A stretch of DNA of 64,000 bases from Thiomicrorhabdus sp. Kp2 (GTDB lineage Bacteria > Pseudomonadota > Gammaproteobacteria > Thiomicrospirales > Thiomicrospiraceae): positions 930,001 through 994,000 of the forward strand of contig NZ_ARWI01000001.1 of NCBI RefSeq assembly GCF_000478585.1, given 5' to 3'. The translations under genes and the position numbers were made by a program. This document shows positions 38,080-45,014 of the stretch, piece after piece (within the stretch, counting starts at the first letter, position 1; each line of letters starts with the position of its first letter). The notes below the pieces were generated by a model that worked only from the letters and a program-made list of their open reading frames with translations, was not told the DNA's origin and did no database searches.

Positions 38080-38664
38080 TTGAGTAACTCATATTACGTC
38101 TATGCATTAAAAGACCCCCGTTCAAATCCTGCAAAGATTTTTTATATTGGCAAAGGTACTGGGAGTCGTGCATGGAATCACATTATTAATGTTGATGATA
38201 CACGGAAGGGTATATTCATAAGGGAACTTATGGATAACGGAAATGAAGTAATGGTTACTCAATTGATTAGTGATTTAACAGAGGCGCAAGCATTAAAAAT
38301 TGAATCTGAACTAATATCAAGCTTTGGTACTATTGATTCCGGAGGCACTCTTTACAATACTGTTATACCTGCTGGCACAGTACGAAGGGTACAAAAAAAT
38401 ATCAATGTGCCAACTGGCGTAATTGATAAAGCACAAATAGGCATCAATCTATTAAAGGATGCGCTAGAAGAGTTTGCAGAAGCAAACCCAGAAGGGATCA
38501 CAAATTCTGATTCAGCCCATTATTTAGGACTTCAAAGCGATAATGATGGAAAACAGCAAGATTATTTAACTTATAGCATTTTAGGTATTCTACTAAAAGA
38601 AAGTAGAGTTATAAGTGTTAAAGAAGGTAGTCGGCGTAAATACAAACATGCAAAAAACACATAA
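38080..38664 (+). CDS. GIY-YIG domain cassette protein (TTG start)
   Basis: 194 residues. The N-terminus SYYVYALKDP...IFYIGKGTGSRAWNHI carries the GIY-YIG strands and the following Arg; it resembles the LEM-3-like subgroup. The C-terminal half (about 110-190) is unrecognised and may bind DNA. TTG at 38080 is chosen because GGAG lies seven bases upstream and the domain begins at once. The family is nuclease-like; target unknown. It is unrelated in length to the small GIY-YIG gene at 9825. Confidence 0.7.
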   Translation: MSNSYYVYALKDPRSNPAKIFYIGKGTGSRAWNHIINVDDTRKGIFIRELMDNGNEVMVTQLISDLTEAQALKIESELISSFGTIDSGGTLYNTVIPAGTVRRVQKNINVPTGVIDKAQIGINLLKDALEEFAEANPEGITNSDSAHYLGLQSDNDGKQQDYLTYSILGILLKESRVISVKEGSRRKYKHAKNT

Positions 38665-38730
38665 CAAGGCGCTCGTTCGGATGCAAACTACGTTGCGCTT
38701 CGTTTGCACCGCACAGCTTCGTCGTTAGCT
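38657..38730 (+). other. attC site 4 (divergent)
   Basis: ACATAAC to GTTAGCT with arms GGATGCAAAC/GTTTGCACC, longer than the common type. Overlaps the preceding stop codon. Confidence 0.78.
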
Positions 38731-38747
38731 AACAAAGAGGTTAAGGA

Positions 38748-39047
38748 ATGACAGACTATATTTATAACTCTAGCGGCAATGCTGTTGGTTACATCAGAGG
38801 CAAATACATTCATTCCATGTCAGGTCAGGCAGTTGGTCAATTAAATGGTACGCATGTTCATAAGCTTTCAGGTCAATATGTTGGTGAACTGCATGAGCAA
38901 ATGATTTTAGATAAACACATGGGAAATTTTGGAAACATTGGTAATCCAGGAAACCCTGGAAATGCTGGTAATCCAGGAAACCCTGGTAATAGAGGTGTTA
39001 TGAATTATGGATACCCAGATGTTTCATCTGAAATTTTCGGAAATTAA
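38748..39047 (+). CDS. Small cassette protein with 16-residue repeats and a Gly-Asn-Pro tail
   Basis: 99 residues, not matched to a named family with certainty. The first half has three consecutive repeats of about 16 residues with pattern S-G-x-x-V-G-x-x-x-G-x-x-V-H: SGNAVGYIRGKYIHSM, SGQAVGQLNGTHVHKL, SGQYVGELHEQMILDK. This looks like a small beta-fan or beta-prism unit. A collagen-like run built from GNPGN and GNAGN follows, perhaps an extended linker or filament. No signal peptide or membrane segment. Confidence 0.62.
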   Translation: MTDYIYNSSGNAVGYIRGKYIHSMSGQAVGQLNGTHVHKLSGQYVGELHEQMILDKHMGNFGNIGNPGNPGNAGNPGNPGNRGVMNYGYPDVSSEIFGN

Positions 39048-39108
39048 AGCTAACAATTCACTCAACCCGACCGCGCTAACGCGCGTCCGGTTAGCTTAAA
39101 CGTTAGGG
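39047..39108 (+). other. attC site 5
   Basis: AGCTAAC to GTTAGGG; inner stem GCGC-TAAC-GCGC. Common-type site resembling the classical aadA 59-base element. Confidence 0.88.
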
Positions 39109-39121
39109 TTTTAAATTTCAG

Positions 39122-39493
39122 ATGAAATGTCCAAATTGTTCAAACAAGATAAGCTTTTTTTCTAAAGGAATTTTAATAGGTGGCAAAAGCAATAAAGTAT
39201 GCCCAAATTGTAGTTATAGCTATAAGACAGGAATCAACTTTAGAAACTTCCTAATTGCATTCATTCCATTGTTAATTTTGAGTTTAGTCCTTCAAGAAAT
39301 TGGGGTCAGCAGATTAATTTCAAACTCAATAAGTCTTGCGTTGCTTGTTTACTTCGCAATGGATATAAAAAACGAAAAATTACAGAAGGTAAATTTCAGT
39401 GCCCAAAAAGGCTGTTTGTATTCTGCATTGGGTGTGTTGTTTTTCATTGTTGCAACATTTGCTGTTTTTGGGTTACTCTCTGCTTTTTCATGA
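39122..39493 (+). CDS. Zinc-ribbon membrane protein, cassette
   Basis: 123 residues. CPNCS (3-7) and CPNCS (28-32) form a two-knuckle zinc ribbon. Hydrophobic segments follow at about 45-60 (FLIAFIPLLILSLVL), 69-80 and 98-121 (YSALGVLFFIVATFAVFGLL). Probably an inner-membrane protein with a cytoplasmic zinc ribbon; role unknown. Confidence 0.65.
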   Translation: MKCPNCSNKISFFSKGILIGGKSNKVCPNCSYSYKTGINFRNFLIAFIPLLILSLVLQEIGVSRLISNSISLALLVYFAMDIKNEKLQKVNFSAQKGCLYSALGVLFFIVATFAVFGLLSAFS

Positions 39494-39507
39494 AAATCAA
39501 TCAAGTA

Positions 39508-39569
39508 ACCCTAACAATGCACTCAACCCGACCGCACTAACGTGCGGCCGGTTAGCTTAAACGTTAGTG
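39508..39569 (+). other. attC site 6
   Basis: CCCTAAC to GTTAGTG; inner stem GCAC-TAAC-GTGC. Compared with site 5, both sides of the stem have changed together. Confidence 0.88.
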
Positions 39570-39617
39570 GTTCACTTTCAAAAACCACATTTTTATGAAA
39601 ACCCTGGAGAAAATTAA

Positions 39618-40052
39618 ATGAAAAAAGTCTTATCTTTAATGGTTCTTAGCATTCTTATTTCAGGGTGTTCAGCTCAACTGTCCTTTATAGATCCTAATTC
39701 AGGTGAACGCTATAAAGGTGAAACTGGTTCTACTTCTGGAAGCTCTGGTAACTTAACCGCATTAATTGAAAATGAAAAATTTGAAGGTGAATGGATATAT
39801 TCGGCTATGGGTGGTAGTTATACACTAGGTACAGTAAATACCAGTTCTTACGGCACAACAGGATATGCAACAGGAACAGGAACTTTTACAGGTGTTTCTC
39901 CTGCTATGTCAGGAAATGGATTAATAACCATGAATGGAGATAAAGGTAGTTTTATGCGATGCGTATTTTCATACAGTAGTTGGAGTTCTACTGGGATGGG
40001 TCAATGCAAAAGAAATGACGGTAAGTTATTTGATTTAACTATCAAAAAATAA
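39618..40052 (+). CDS. Putative lipoprotein, cassette
   Basis: 144 residues with a lipoprotein signal: MKKVLSLMVLSILISGCSAQ, lipobox ISGC with Cys17. The mature part is Gly/Ser/Thr-rich and weakly repetitive (YGTTGYATGTGTFTG), with two further cysteines. Likely anchored in the outer membrane or periplasmic; no family recognised. Confidence 0.68.
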   Translation: MKKVLSLMVLSILISGCSAQLSFIDPNSGERYKGETGSTSGSSGNLTALIENEKFEGEWIYSAMGGSYTLGTVNTSSYGTTGYATGTGTFTGVSPAMSGNGLITMNGDKGSFMRCVFSYSSWSSTGMGQCKRNDGKLFDLTIKK

Positions 40053-40054
40053 TA

Positions 40055-40116
40055 CCACTAACAATGCACTCAACCCGACCGCGCTAAAGCGCGGCTGGTT
40101 AGCTTAAACGTTAAGT
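40055..40116 (+). other. attC site 7
   Basis: CCACTAAC to GTTAAGT; inner stem CCGCGC-TAAA-GCGCGG. Confidence 0.85.
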
Positions 40117-40129
40117 TAAAAAAGAAATT

Positions 40130-40588
40130 ATGGAAACAACACCAGAACTAGAAAAGTTAGCTTTTGAATTCTTTAAGATCTTTGCCCGCGCGGAATATTC
40201 TTTAAAAGCTTCGGGCTTCAATCGTGGTGATGGTAATGCTGAAGCTGATTGGTCTGCTTTCTCAAAACAAGTTAAAAGCTTAATTCAAAATCCAAACAAC
40301 CAACAGCTCCAAGCTGCTATTGATTTTGTGATTAGCCAACCTCCCAAAAAACAAGTTATTGTTAATGGAAAAATAGAGTGGAGTGATTCCAATCCCACAT
40401 TTCCTGACAAAGCTGAAAACTTACTAGTTTATATTCGCCGTGTAAGAAACAACTTATTTCATGGCGGAAAATTTAACGGACATTGGTTTGAACCAGAAAG
40501 AAGTGAGCAACTAATTAGCAAAAGTTTAATTATTCTCAAAGCTTGTATAAACCATAACAAAGACACTAAAAAAGCATATGAGTCATAA
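40130..40588 (+). CDS. Cassette protein with HEPN-like RNase motif
   Basis: 152 residues. The helix YIRRVRNNLFHGGKF contains Arg106-x4-His111 (RNNLFH), the catalytic motif of HEPN ribonucleases, preceded by mostly helical sequence as in that fold. HEPN proteins often act in toxin-antitoxin or anti-phage defence, usually with a nucleotidyltransferase partner; none is present here. Assignment rests on one motif plus helical context, so it is tentative. Confidence 0.6.
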   Translation: METTPELEKLAFEFFKIFARAEYSLKASGFNRGDGNAEADWSAFSKQVKSLIQNPNNQQLQAAIDFVISQPPKKQVIVNGKIEWSDSNPTFPDKAENLLVYIRRVRNNLFHGGKFNGHWFEPERSEQLISKSLIILKACINHNKDTKKAYES

Positions 40589-40649
40589 ACTTAACAATGC
40601 ACTTAACCCGACCGCGCTGACGCGCGGCCGGTTAGCTTAAACGTTATAA
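40588..40649 (+). other. attC site 8
   Basis: ACTTAAC to GTTATAA; inner stem GCGC-TGAC-GCGC. Followed by the first copy of the duplicated segment. Confidence 0.87.
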
Positions 40650-40925
40650 TAATTGGGGTCATATATGGACACGCCCCTGATTTCAAGTAATAAAATATTT
40701 GGGGTCAGAGTAAAATTAAAACTGTAACCGAAATAATTGGGGTCAGAGTAAAATTAAAACTGTAACCGCATGATATTTATAGTTAATTCAAGAATAACTT
40801 TACTCTGACCCCATTTAAAATCCAATTTAAATCGGCTAGCATGCCTTTGAGCTGTCCTTAAACATAAGCCAACCACATAAACAGGTAAACAAACCTGTTG
40901 CGTTATGCCCTATGACGCGAATCAA
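40643..40925 (+). repeat. Direct repeat copy A with REP-like hairpin
   Basis: 283 bases repeated at 41147-41429 with a single difference noticed (AAATAATTGGGG here, AAATATTTGGGG there). Inside are two GGGGTCAGAGTAAA arms (about 40693 and 40739) facing TTTACTCTGACCCC (about 40798-40811), a hairpin of the type linked to REP/RAYT elements. The repeat ends at GAATCAA, after which the copies diverge. Confidence 0.88.
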
Positions 40926-41087
40926 AAGGAATTAAACGACTGTTTTAATTTATTAAAAAAGTATGAACCATTTACCATTGCGACTTTTGTAGAACTTGAA
41001 AAGAATAATAACTTTAAAAATATTCATGATGATTTGTTAGCAATCCAAACAATCATTAATCTTGCCTTAGCAAAAAAAATAAAATAA
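40905..41087 (+). CDS. Small hypothetical cassette ORF
   Basis: 60 residues (MPYDANQKELNDCFNLLKKY...), no family recognised. The first seven codons lie in the duplicated segment, and an identical start precedes hslU at 41409, so these codons need not be real. It is the only reasonable reading frame in this cassette and ends just before attC 9. Low confidence. Confidence 0.35.
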   Translation: MPYDANQKELNDCFNLLKKYEPFTIATFVELEKNNNFKNIHDDLLAIQTIINLALAKKIK

Positions 41088-41092
41088 AAAAC

Positions 41093-41153
41093 ATATAACA
41101 AAACACTCAACCCGACCGCGCTAACGCGCGGCGGGTTAGCTTAAACGTTATAA
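41093..41153 (+). other. attC site 9 (last)
   Basis: ATATAAC to GTTATAA; inner stem CCGCGC-TAAC-GCGCGG. Everything after it to 41429 repeats the start of the preceding cassette. Confidence 0.87.
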
Positions 41154-41429
41154 TAATTGGGGTCATATATGGACACGCCCCTGATTTCAAGTAATAAAAT
41201 ATTTGGGGTCAGAGTAAAATTAAAACTGTAACCGAAATATTTGGGGTCAGAGTAAAATTAAAACTGTAACCGCATGATATTTATAGTTAATTCAAGAATA
41301 ACTTTACTCTGACCCCATTTAAAATCCAATTTAAATCGGCTAGCATGCCTTTGAGCTGTCCTTAAACATAAGCCAACCACATAAACAGGTAAACAAACCT
41401 GTTGCGTTATGCCCTATGACGCGAATCAA
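41147..41429 (+). repeat. Direct repeat copy B, truncated cassette joined to the hslU leader
   Basis: Same 283-base segment as 40643-40925, offset by 504 bases. It lacks the cassette's coding part and attC; the junction with hslU leader DNA is at 41429/41430. Consistent with a tandem copy of the last cassette that lost its 3' part. Confidence 0.85.
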
Positions 41430-41464
41430 CCAACCATCTGCACACAAAGCAGGCACTTTTCCTT

Positions 41465-41470
41465 TATAAT
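41465..41470 (+). promoter_or_regulatory. Candidate -10 box for hslU
   Basis: TATAAT 41 bases before the hslU start, in DNA that is not part of the duplicated cassette. No good -35 at the expected distance. It would let hslU be expressed without the hslV promoter. Confidence 0.4.
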
Positions 41471-41510
41471 GCTTCTTTATTTTATATATTTGTTTAAGGA
41501 CCATTTTTTG

Positions 41511-42830
41511 ATGATGACACCAAAAGAAATCGTTCACAGTTTAGATTCTCACATTGTTGGCCAAGCTGACGCGAAAAGAGCCGTGGCTATTGCGCTTAGA
41601 AACCGCTGGAGACGCAGTCAACTTGGTGATGATTTACGTTCAGAAGTCACTCCAAAAAACATTTTAATGATTGGTCCAACGGGTGTTGGTAAAACTGAAA
41701 TTGCACGCCGTTTAGCTAAACTGGCTAATGCACCATTCTTAAAGATTGAAGCCACCAAGTTTACCGAAGTGGGTTATGTGGGTCGTGATGTGGATTCTAT
41801 TATTCGAGACCTCGCGGAAAGTGCGGTAAAAATGACGCGTGAGAACGCCATGCAAAATGTGCAACGTCAGGCAGAAGACAAAGCCGAAGAGCGTATTTTA
41901 GATATTCTACTTCCGCCTGCTCGTGGTCGTGAAGAAGAGAGTTATGACAATATGTCTGAGACTCGTCAAAAGTTTCGTAAACGTTTACGTGAAGGCGACC
42001 TGGATGACAAGGAAATTGAATTAGACCTTTCTGCCACACCTGCACACGTTGAAATCTTAGGTGCGCCAGGCATGGAAGAGATGACTCAACAACTGCAAGG
42101 CATGTTTGAAGGCCTTGGTAAGGGCAAAAAAGAGAAACGTAAACTGCCTATTAAAAAAGCCTTAAAAGCGCTAACGGAAGAAGAAGCACAACGTTTAATC
42201 AATGAAGAAGAAATTAAAACTCAAGCGATTGAAAACGTAGAGCAAAACGGTATTGTCTTTATTGATGAGATTGATAAGGTGGCTAAACGTCAAGACGCTG
42301 GCGGTGGTGACGTTTCTCGTGAAGGTGTGCAACGTGATTTACTGCCGTTAATTGAAGGTAGCACCATCTCAACCAAATACGGCATGATTAAAACCGACCA
42401 TATTCTGTTTATTGCCTCAGGTGCATTTCACTTAGCCAAACCATCTGATTTAATTCCTGAACTACAAGGTCGTTTGCCGATTCGAGTGGAGTTAAAATCG
42501 TTACGTGTTGAAGACTTTGTACGAATTCTGACTGAGCCAAAAGCGGCTTTAACCACTCAAGCCATCGCCCTTCTGAAAACTGAAGGGGTGGATTTAAGTT
42601 TTACCGAAGATGGGATTCAGCGTTTGGCTGAAATTGCCTACCAGGTAAATGAAAGCACAGAAAACATTGGTGCACGTCGTTTACACACGGTATTAGAGCG
42701 TTTATTAGAGGATGTCTCTTTTGAAGCGCCGACCATGTCTGGTGCACAAGTTGTAGTGAATGCCGCTATGGTAGATGATCGTTTAGGTGAACTGGCGGTT
42801 GACCAAGATTTATCACAATACATTCTGTAA
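41511..42830 (+). CDS. hslU: ATP-dependent protease ATPase subunit HslU
   Basis: AAA+ unfoldase of the HslVU protease. From ATG 41511 it is 439 residues (E. coli 443). Walker [16 protein letters not shown], Walker [13 protein letters not shown], an I-domain, sensor region [12 protein letters not shown] and the C-terminal tail ending DLSQYIL needed to dock HslV. AAGGA lies 11 bases upstream. A longer frame from 41409 reads through repeat DNA and is rejected. The hslV gene is at 31850 on the other strand, so the pair is not an operon here. Confidence 0.96.
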   Translation: MMTPKEIVHSLDSHIVGQADAKRAVAIALRNRWRRSQLGDDLRSEVTPKNILMIGPTGVGKTEIARRLAKLANAPFLKIEATKFTEVGYVGRDVDSIIRDLAESAVKMTRENAMQNVQRQAEDKAEERILDILLPPARGREEESYDNMSETRQKFRKRLREGDLDDKEIELDLSATPAHVEILGAPGMEEMTQQLQGMFEGLGKGKKEKRKLPIKKALKALTEEEAQRLINEEEIKTQAIENVEQNGIVFIDEIDKVAKRQDAGGGDVSREGVQRDLLPLIEGSTISTKYGMIKTDHILFIASGAFHLAKPSDLIPELQGRLPIRVELKSLRVEDFVRILTEPKAALTTQAIALLKTEGVDLSFTEDGIQRLAEIAYQVNESTENIGARRLHTVLERLLEDVSFEAPTMSGAQVVVNAAMVDDRLGELAVDQDLSQYIL

Positions 42831-42858
42831 ATAGACTTCACGATCAATTGAGTTAACC

Positions 42859-43248
42859 ATGCCACATCCAACCGATATCAAACTGCATCAAAAATCAAAA
42901 GCCTTAGAAGTGGCTTTTGATACGGGTGAAACTTTTACCTTTAGCTGTGAGTTTTTGCGAGTTTACTCCCAATCGGCTGAGGTTACAGGGCATGCTCCAG
43001 GCCAAGAGGTCTTGCAATTGGACAAGCAAGGTGTAAATATTGTCGATATTACCCCAGTAGGGAATTACGCGGTAAAGTTGCACTTTGATGATGGTCACGA
43101 TACAGGCCTGTACACTTGGGAACGCCTATACGATTTAGGCAAAAACCAACAAGATTATTGGGTCGATTATTTACGTCGAGTCATGCGTGCTGGGCACACT
43201 CACCCAGAGTTAGAAAAATTAAAGCAAAGCATTAAATCAACGGATTAA
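42859..43248 (+). CDS. DUF971 protein (gamma-butyrobetaine hydroxylase-like N-terminal domain)
   Basis: 129 residues of the DUF971 family: [62 protein letters not shown]. The family is found next to hslU in many gammaproteobacteria; function unknown, with possible roles in metal or Fe-S protein handling proposed by others. It starts 28 bases after hslU and 20 bases before ubiE. Confidence 0.9.
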   Translation: MPHPTDIKLHQKSKALEVAFDTGETFTFSCEFLRVYSQSAEVTGHAPGQEVLQLDKQGVNIVDITPVGNYAVKLHFDDGHDTGLYTWERLYDLGKNQQDYWVDYLRRVMRAGHTHPELEKLKQSIKSTD

Positions 43249-43268
43249 ATGAATCAAAAGGTTCGGTT

Positions 43269-44021
43269 ATGAGTCAAAATAAAAACACCATCGATTTTGG
43301 ATTTACGGAAGTTCCGCTAGAAGAAAAAGTCAAAAAGGTCAAAGGCGTATTTGACTCAGTAGCAGGTAACTACGACATTATGAATGATGTGATGTCGATG
43401 GGGATTCACCGTTTATGGAAACGCAAAACCATTGAATTAAGTGGTGTTCGCCCTGGCAATACCGTGTTGGATTTAGCGGGTGGAACAGGTGACTTGACCA
43501 AGGCGTTTGCTAAACGAGTAGGAAGCACTGGCCAGGTAGTATTAGCGGATATTAACGAAAGTATGGTGCGTGTCGGTCGTGACCGTTTAATCAATGAAGG
43601 TATTGCAGGCAATGTGGACTACACCATTACCAATGCTGAAGCCTTAGGGTTTCCAGATAACACTTTTGATGTCGCCACCATCGCTTTTGGTTTGCGTAAC
43701 GTCACCAATAAAGATAAAGCACTTGAAGAGTTATACCGTGTATTAAAGCCTGGTGGACAACTCATGGTGCTTGAGTTCTCTAAAGTCACTCAGCCACTTT
43801 TAGCCAAGTTTTATGATTTTTATTCATTCAATATTTTGCCAAAAATGGGCAAAGTGATTGCTGATGATGAAGCCAGTTATCAATATTTAGCCGAATCGAT
43901 TCGTATGCACCCAGACCAAGAAACCCTTAAGCAGATGATGTTAGATGCGGGGTTTGATAAGGCGGAGTACATTAACATGAACGAGGGGATCGTCGCACTA
44001 CACCGTGCCTGGAAGTTTTGA
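43269..44021 (+). CDS. ubiE: Ubiquinone/menaquinone methyltransferase UbiE
   Basis: SAM-dependent C-methyltransferase of quinone synthesis. The 250 residues start with [26 protein letters not shown], followed by [15 protein letters not shown] (SAM motif I), [18 protein letters not shown] and [15 protein letters not shown] (the UbiE family signature). Part of the hslU-DUF971-ubiE run. The reading frame is intact with no irregularity. Confidence 0.97.
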   Translation: MSQNKNTIDFGFTEVPLEEKVKKVKGVFDSVAGNYDIMNDVMSMGIHRLWKRKTIELSGVRPGNTVLDLAGGTGDLTKAFAKRVGSTGQVVLADINESMVRVGRDRLINEGIAGNVDYTITNAEALGFPDNTFDVATIAFGLRNVTNKDKALEELYRVLKPGGQLMVLEFSKVTQPLLAKFYDFYSFNILPKMGKVIADDEASYQYLAESIRMHPDQETLKQMMLDAGFDKAEYINMNEGIVALHRAWKF

Positions 44022-44371
44022 TTTAGCTGTTCATAGCACCCTGAGCAGTGCTAACTCATCGTCAAAAACGGTCATGTACGATTTGTACACTCCCTTATTT
44101 TTCCTTGATTTAGTACCACTCAGAACGCTATGAACTAGCTAAATAGAAAATTTAGAAAAATCATTAAGTAGGTCTGTCAGTGTTCGGTCGTTTACATTTG
44201 TAAACTCCTTCTCACTTCCTTGACCTAGTGCACTTTAAGAACTTCTAAATTGCCTAAAACCGATATATTAGTTAATTAGTTGGATTAACGCACTTTACGA
44301 CCCTCTAAATTAACTAAAACCATTAAATTAATTACACTTATCTTTATCAAATTTAAGATTGGATTTATGTC
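44022..44371. repeat. Gene-free spacer with two long palindromes between ubiE and ubiJ
   Basis: One palindrome runs about 44026-44139: GTTCATAGC...GCTATGAAC arms, centred on GTACGATTTGTAC (44076-44088). The second runs about 44146-44250, centred on TTTACATTTGTAAA (44192-44205), with arms GTAGGTC/GACCTAGTGC. A shorter piece repeats CCTAAAACCGATATATTAG-like sequence after 44255. These belong to the TAC/GTA-centred family also seen at 32650-32960 and 49560-50020. No gene. Confidence 0.82.
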
Positions 44372-44989
44372 ATGAATAAACAACCAGGCCTGGTAGATTT
44401 GAGTTTTTCTAAATCACTTGAATTAGCGATAAATACGGCAATTCATTTGGATGAAGAGCACGGGCGTGTTTTTGAGTCTCTGGATGGCAAAGTGATTGAG
44501 TTGATGATTACCCCATTTACTCAGCCACTGTTTTGCTTAATCAACCAAAAGCAAATTGCCATGCAGCGTGAATTAAATGGTGAAGCGGATGCCACGTTAA
44601 AAAGTGATATTTCTGAGTGGATTGCTCTGCCATTTAGCCATAACCTTAAAGCAGAAGTTACCGCTGGCGATAAAACCATTGGTAATGAGTTTATTGAAGC
44701 ACTTAGCCATCTTGAAATTGATTGGGAAGAACATCTCTCGCATTACACAGGCGATTTAGTGGCTTTTAAGGTTGGGCATGGCATTCGTTCTTTTCTTGAA
44801 CGTAAGCAGACCGCCAAAGCTTATGCAGGCGATACCATTCGTGAATACTTACAGTTTGAAATCAATACCCTACCTACTCGCAACCAAGTAGAGCATTTTG
44901 TGAAAGACGTAGAGCAAATTAGCCGCGATATTGAAAAAATGGCTGAACGTATTCAAGCGCTAGTAAACCACACTAAACAATCACAATAA
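44372..44989 (+). CDS. ubiJ: Ubiquinone biosynthesis accessory factor UbiJ
   Basis: 205-residue SCP2-type lipid-binding protein that supports the ubiquinone biosynthetic complex. The N-terminal half has the SCP2 fold (GKVIELMITPFTQPLFCLIN; ADATLKSDISEWIAL), and the C-terminal half is helical with a basic coiled coil. The ACCAGGCCTGGT palindrome at 44383-44394 falls right after the start, encoding QPGLV. It precedes ubiB by 25 bases, the usual ubiE-ubiJ-ubiB order. Confidence 0.92.
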   Translation: MNKQPGLVDLSFSKSLELAINTAIHLDEEHGRVFESLDGKVIELMITPFTQPLFCLINQKQIAMQRELNGEADATLKSDISEWIALPFSHNLKAEVTAGDKTIGNEFIEALSHLEIDWEEHLSHYTGDLVAFKVGHGIRSFLERKQTAKAYAGDTIREYLQFEINTLPTRNQVEHFVKDVEQISRDIEKMAERIQALVNHTKQSQ

Positions 44990-45014
44990 CCACTTCTTAT
45001 AAGATATAAATTCC

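Noticed and set aside
41409-41510. N-terminal extension of hslU (MPYDANQ...)
   Set aside because: The first codons are duplicated cassette DNA, identical to 40905-40925; HslU homology starts at [10 protein letters not shown].
41340-41537. Minus-strand 65-codon frame
   Set aside because: Antisense to the hslU leader and duplicated segment, with no features.
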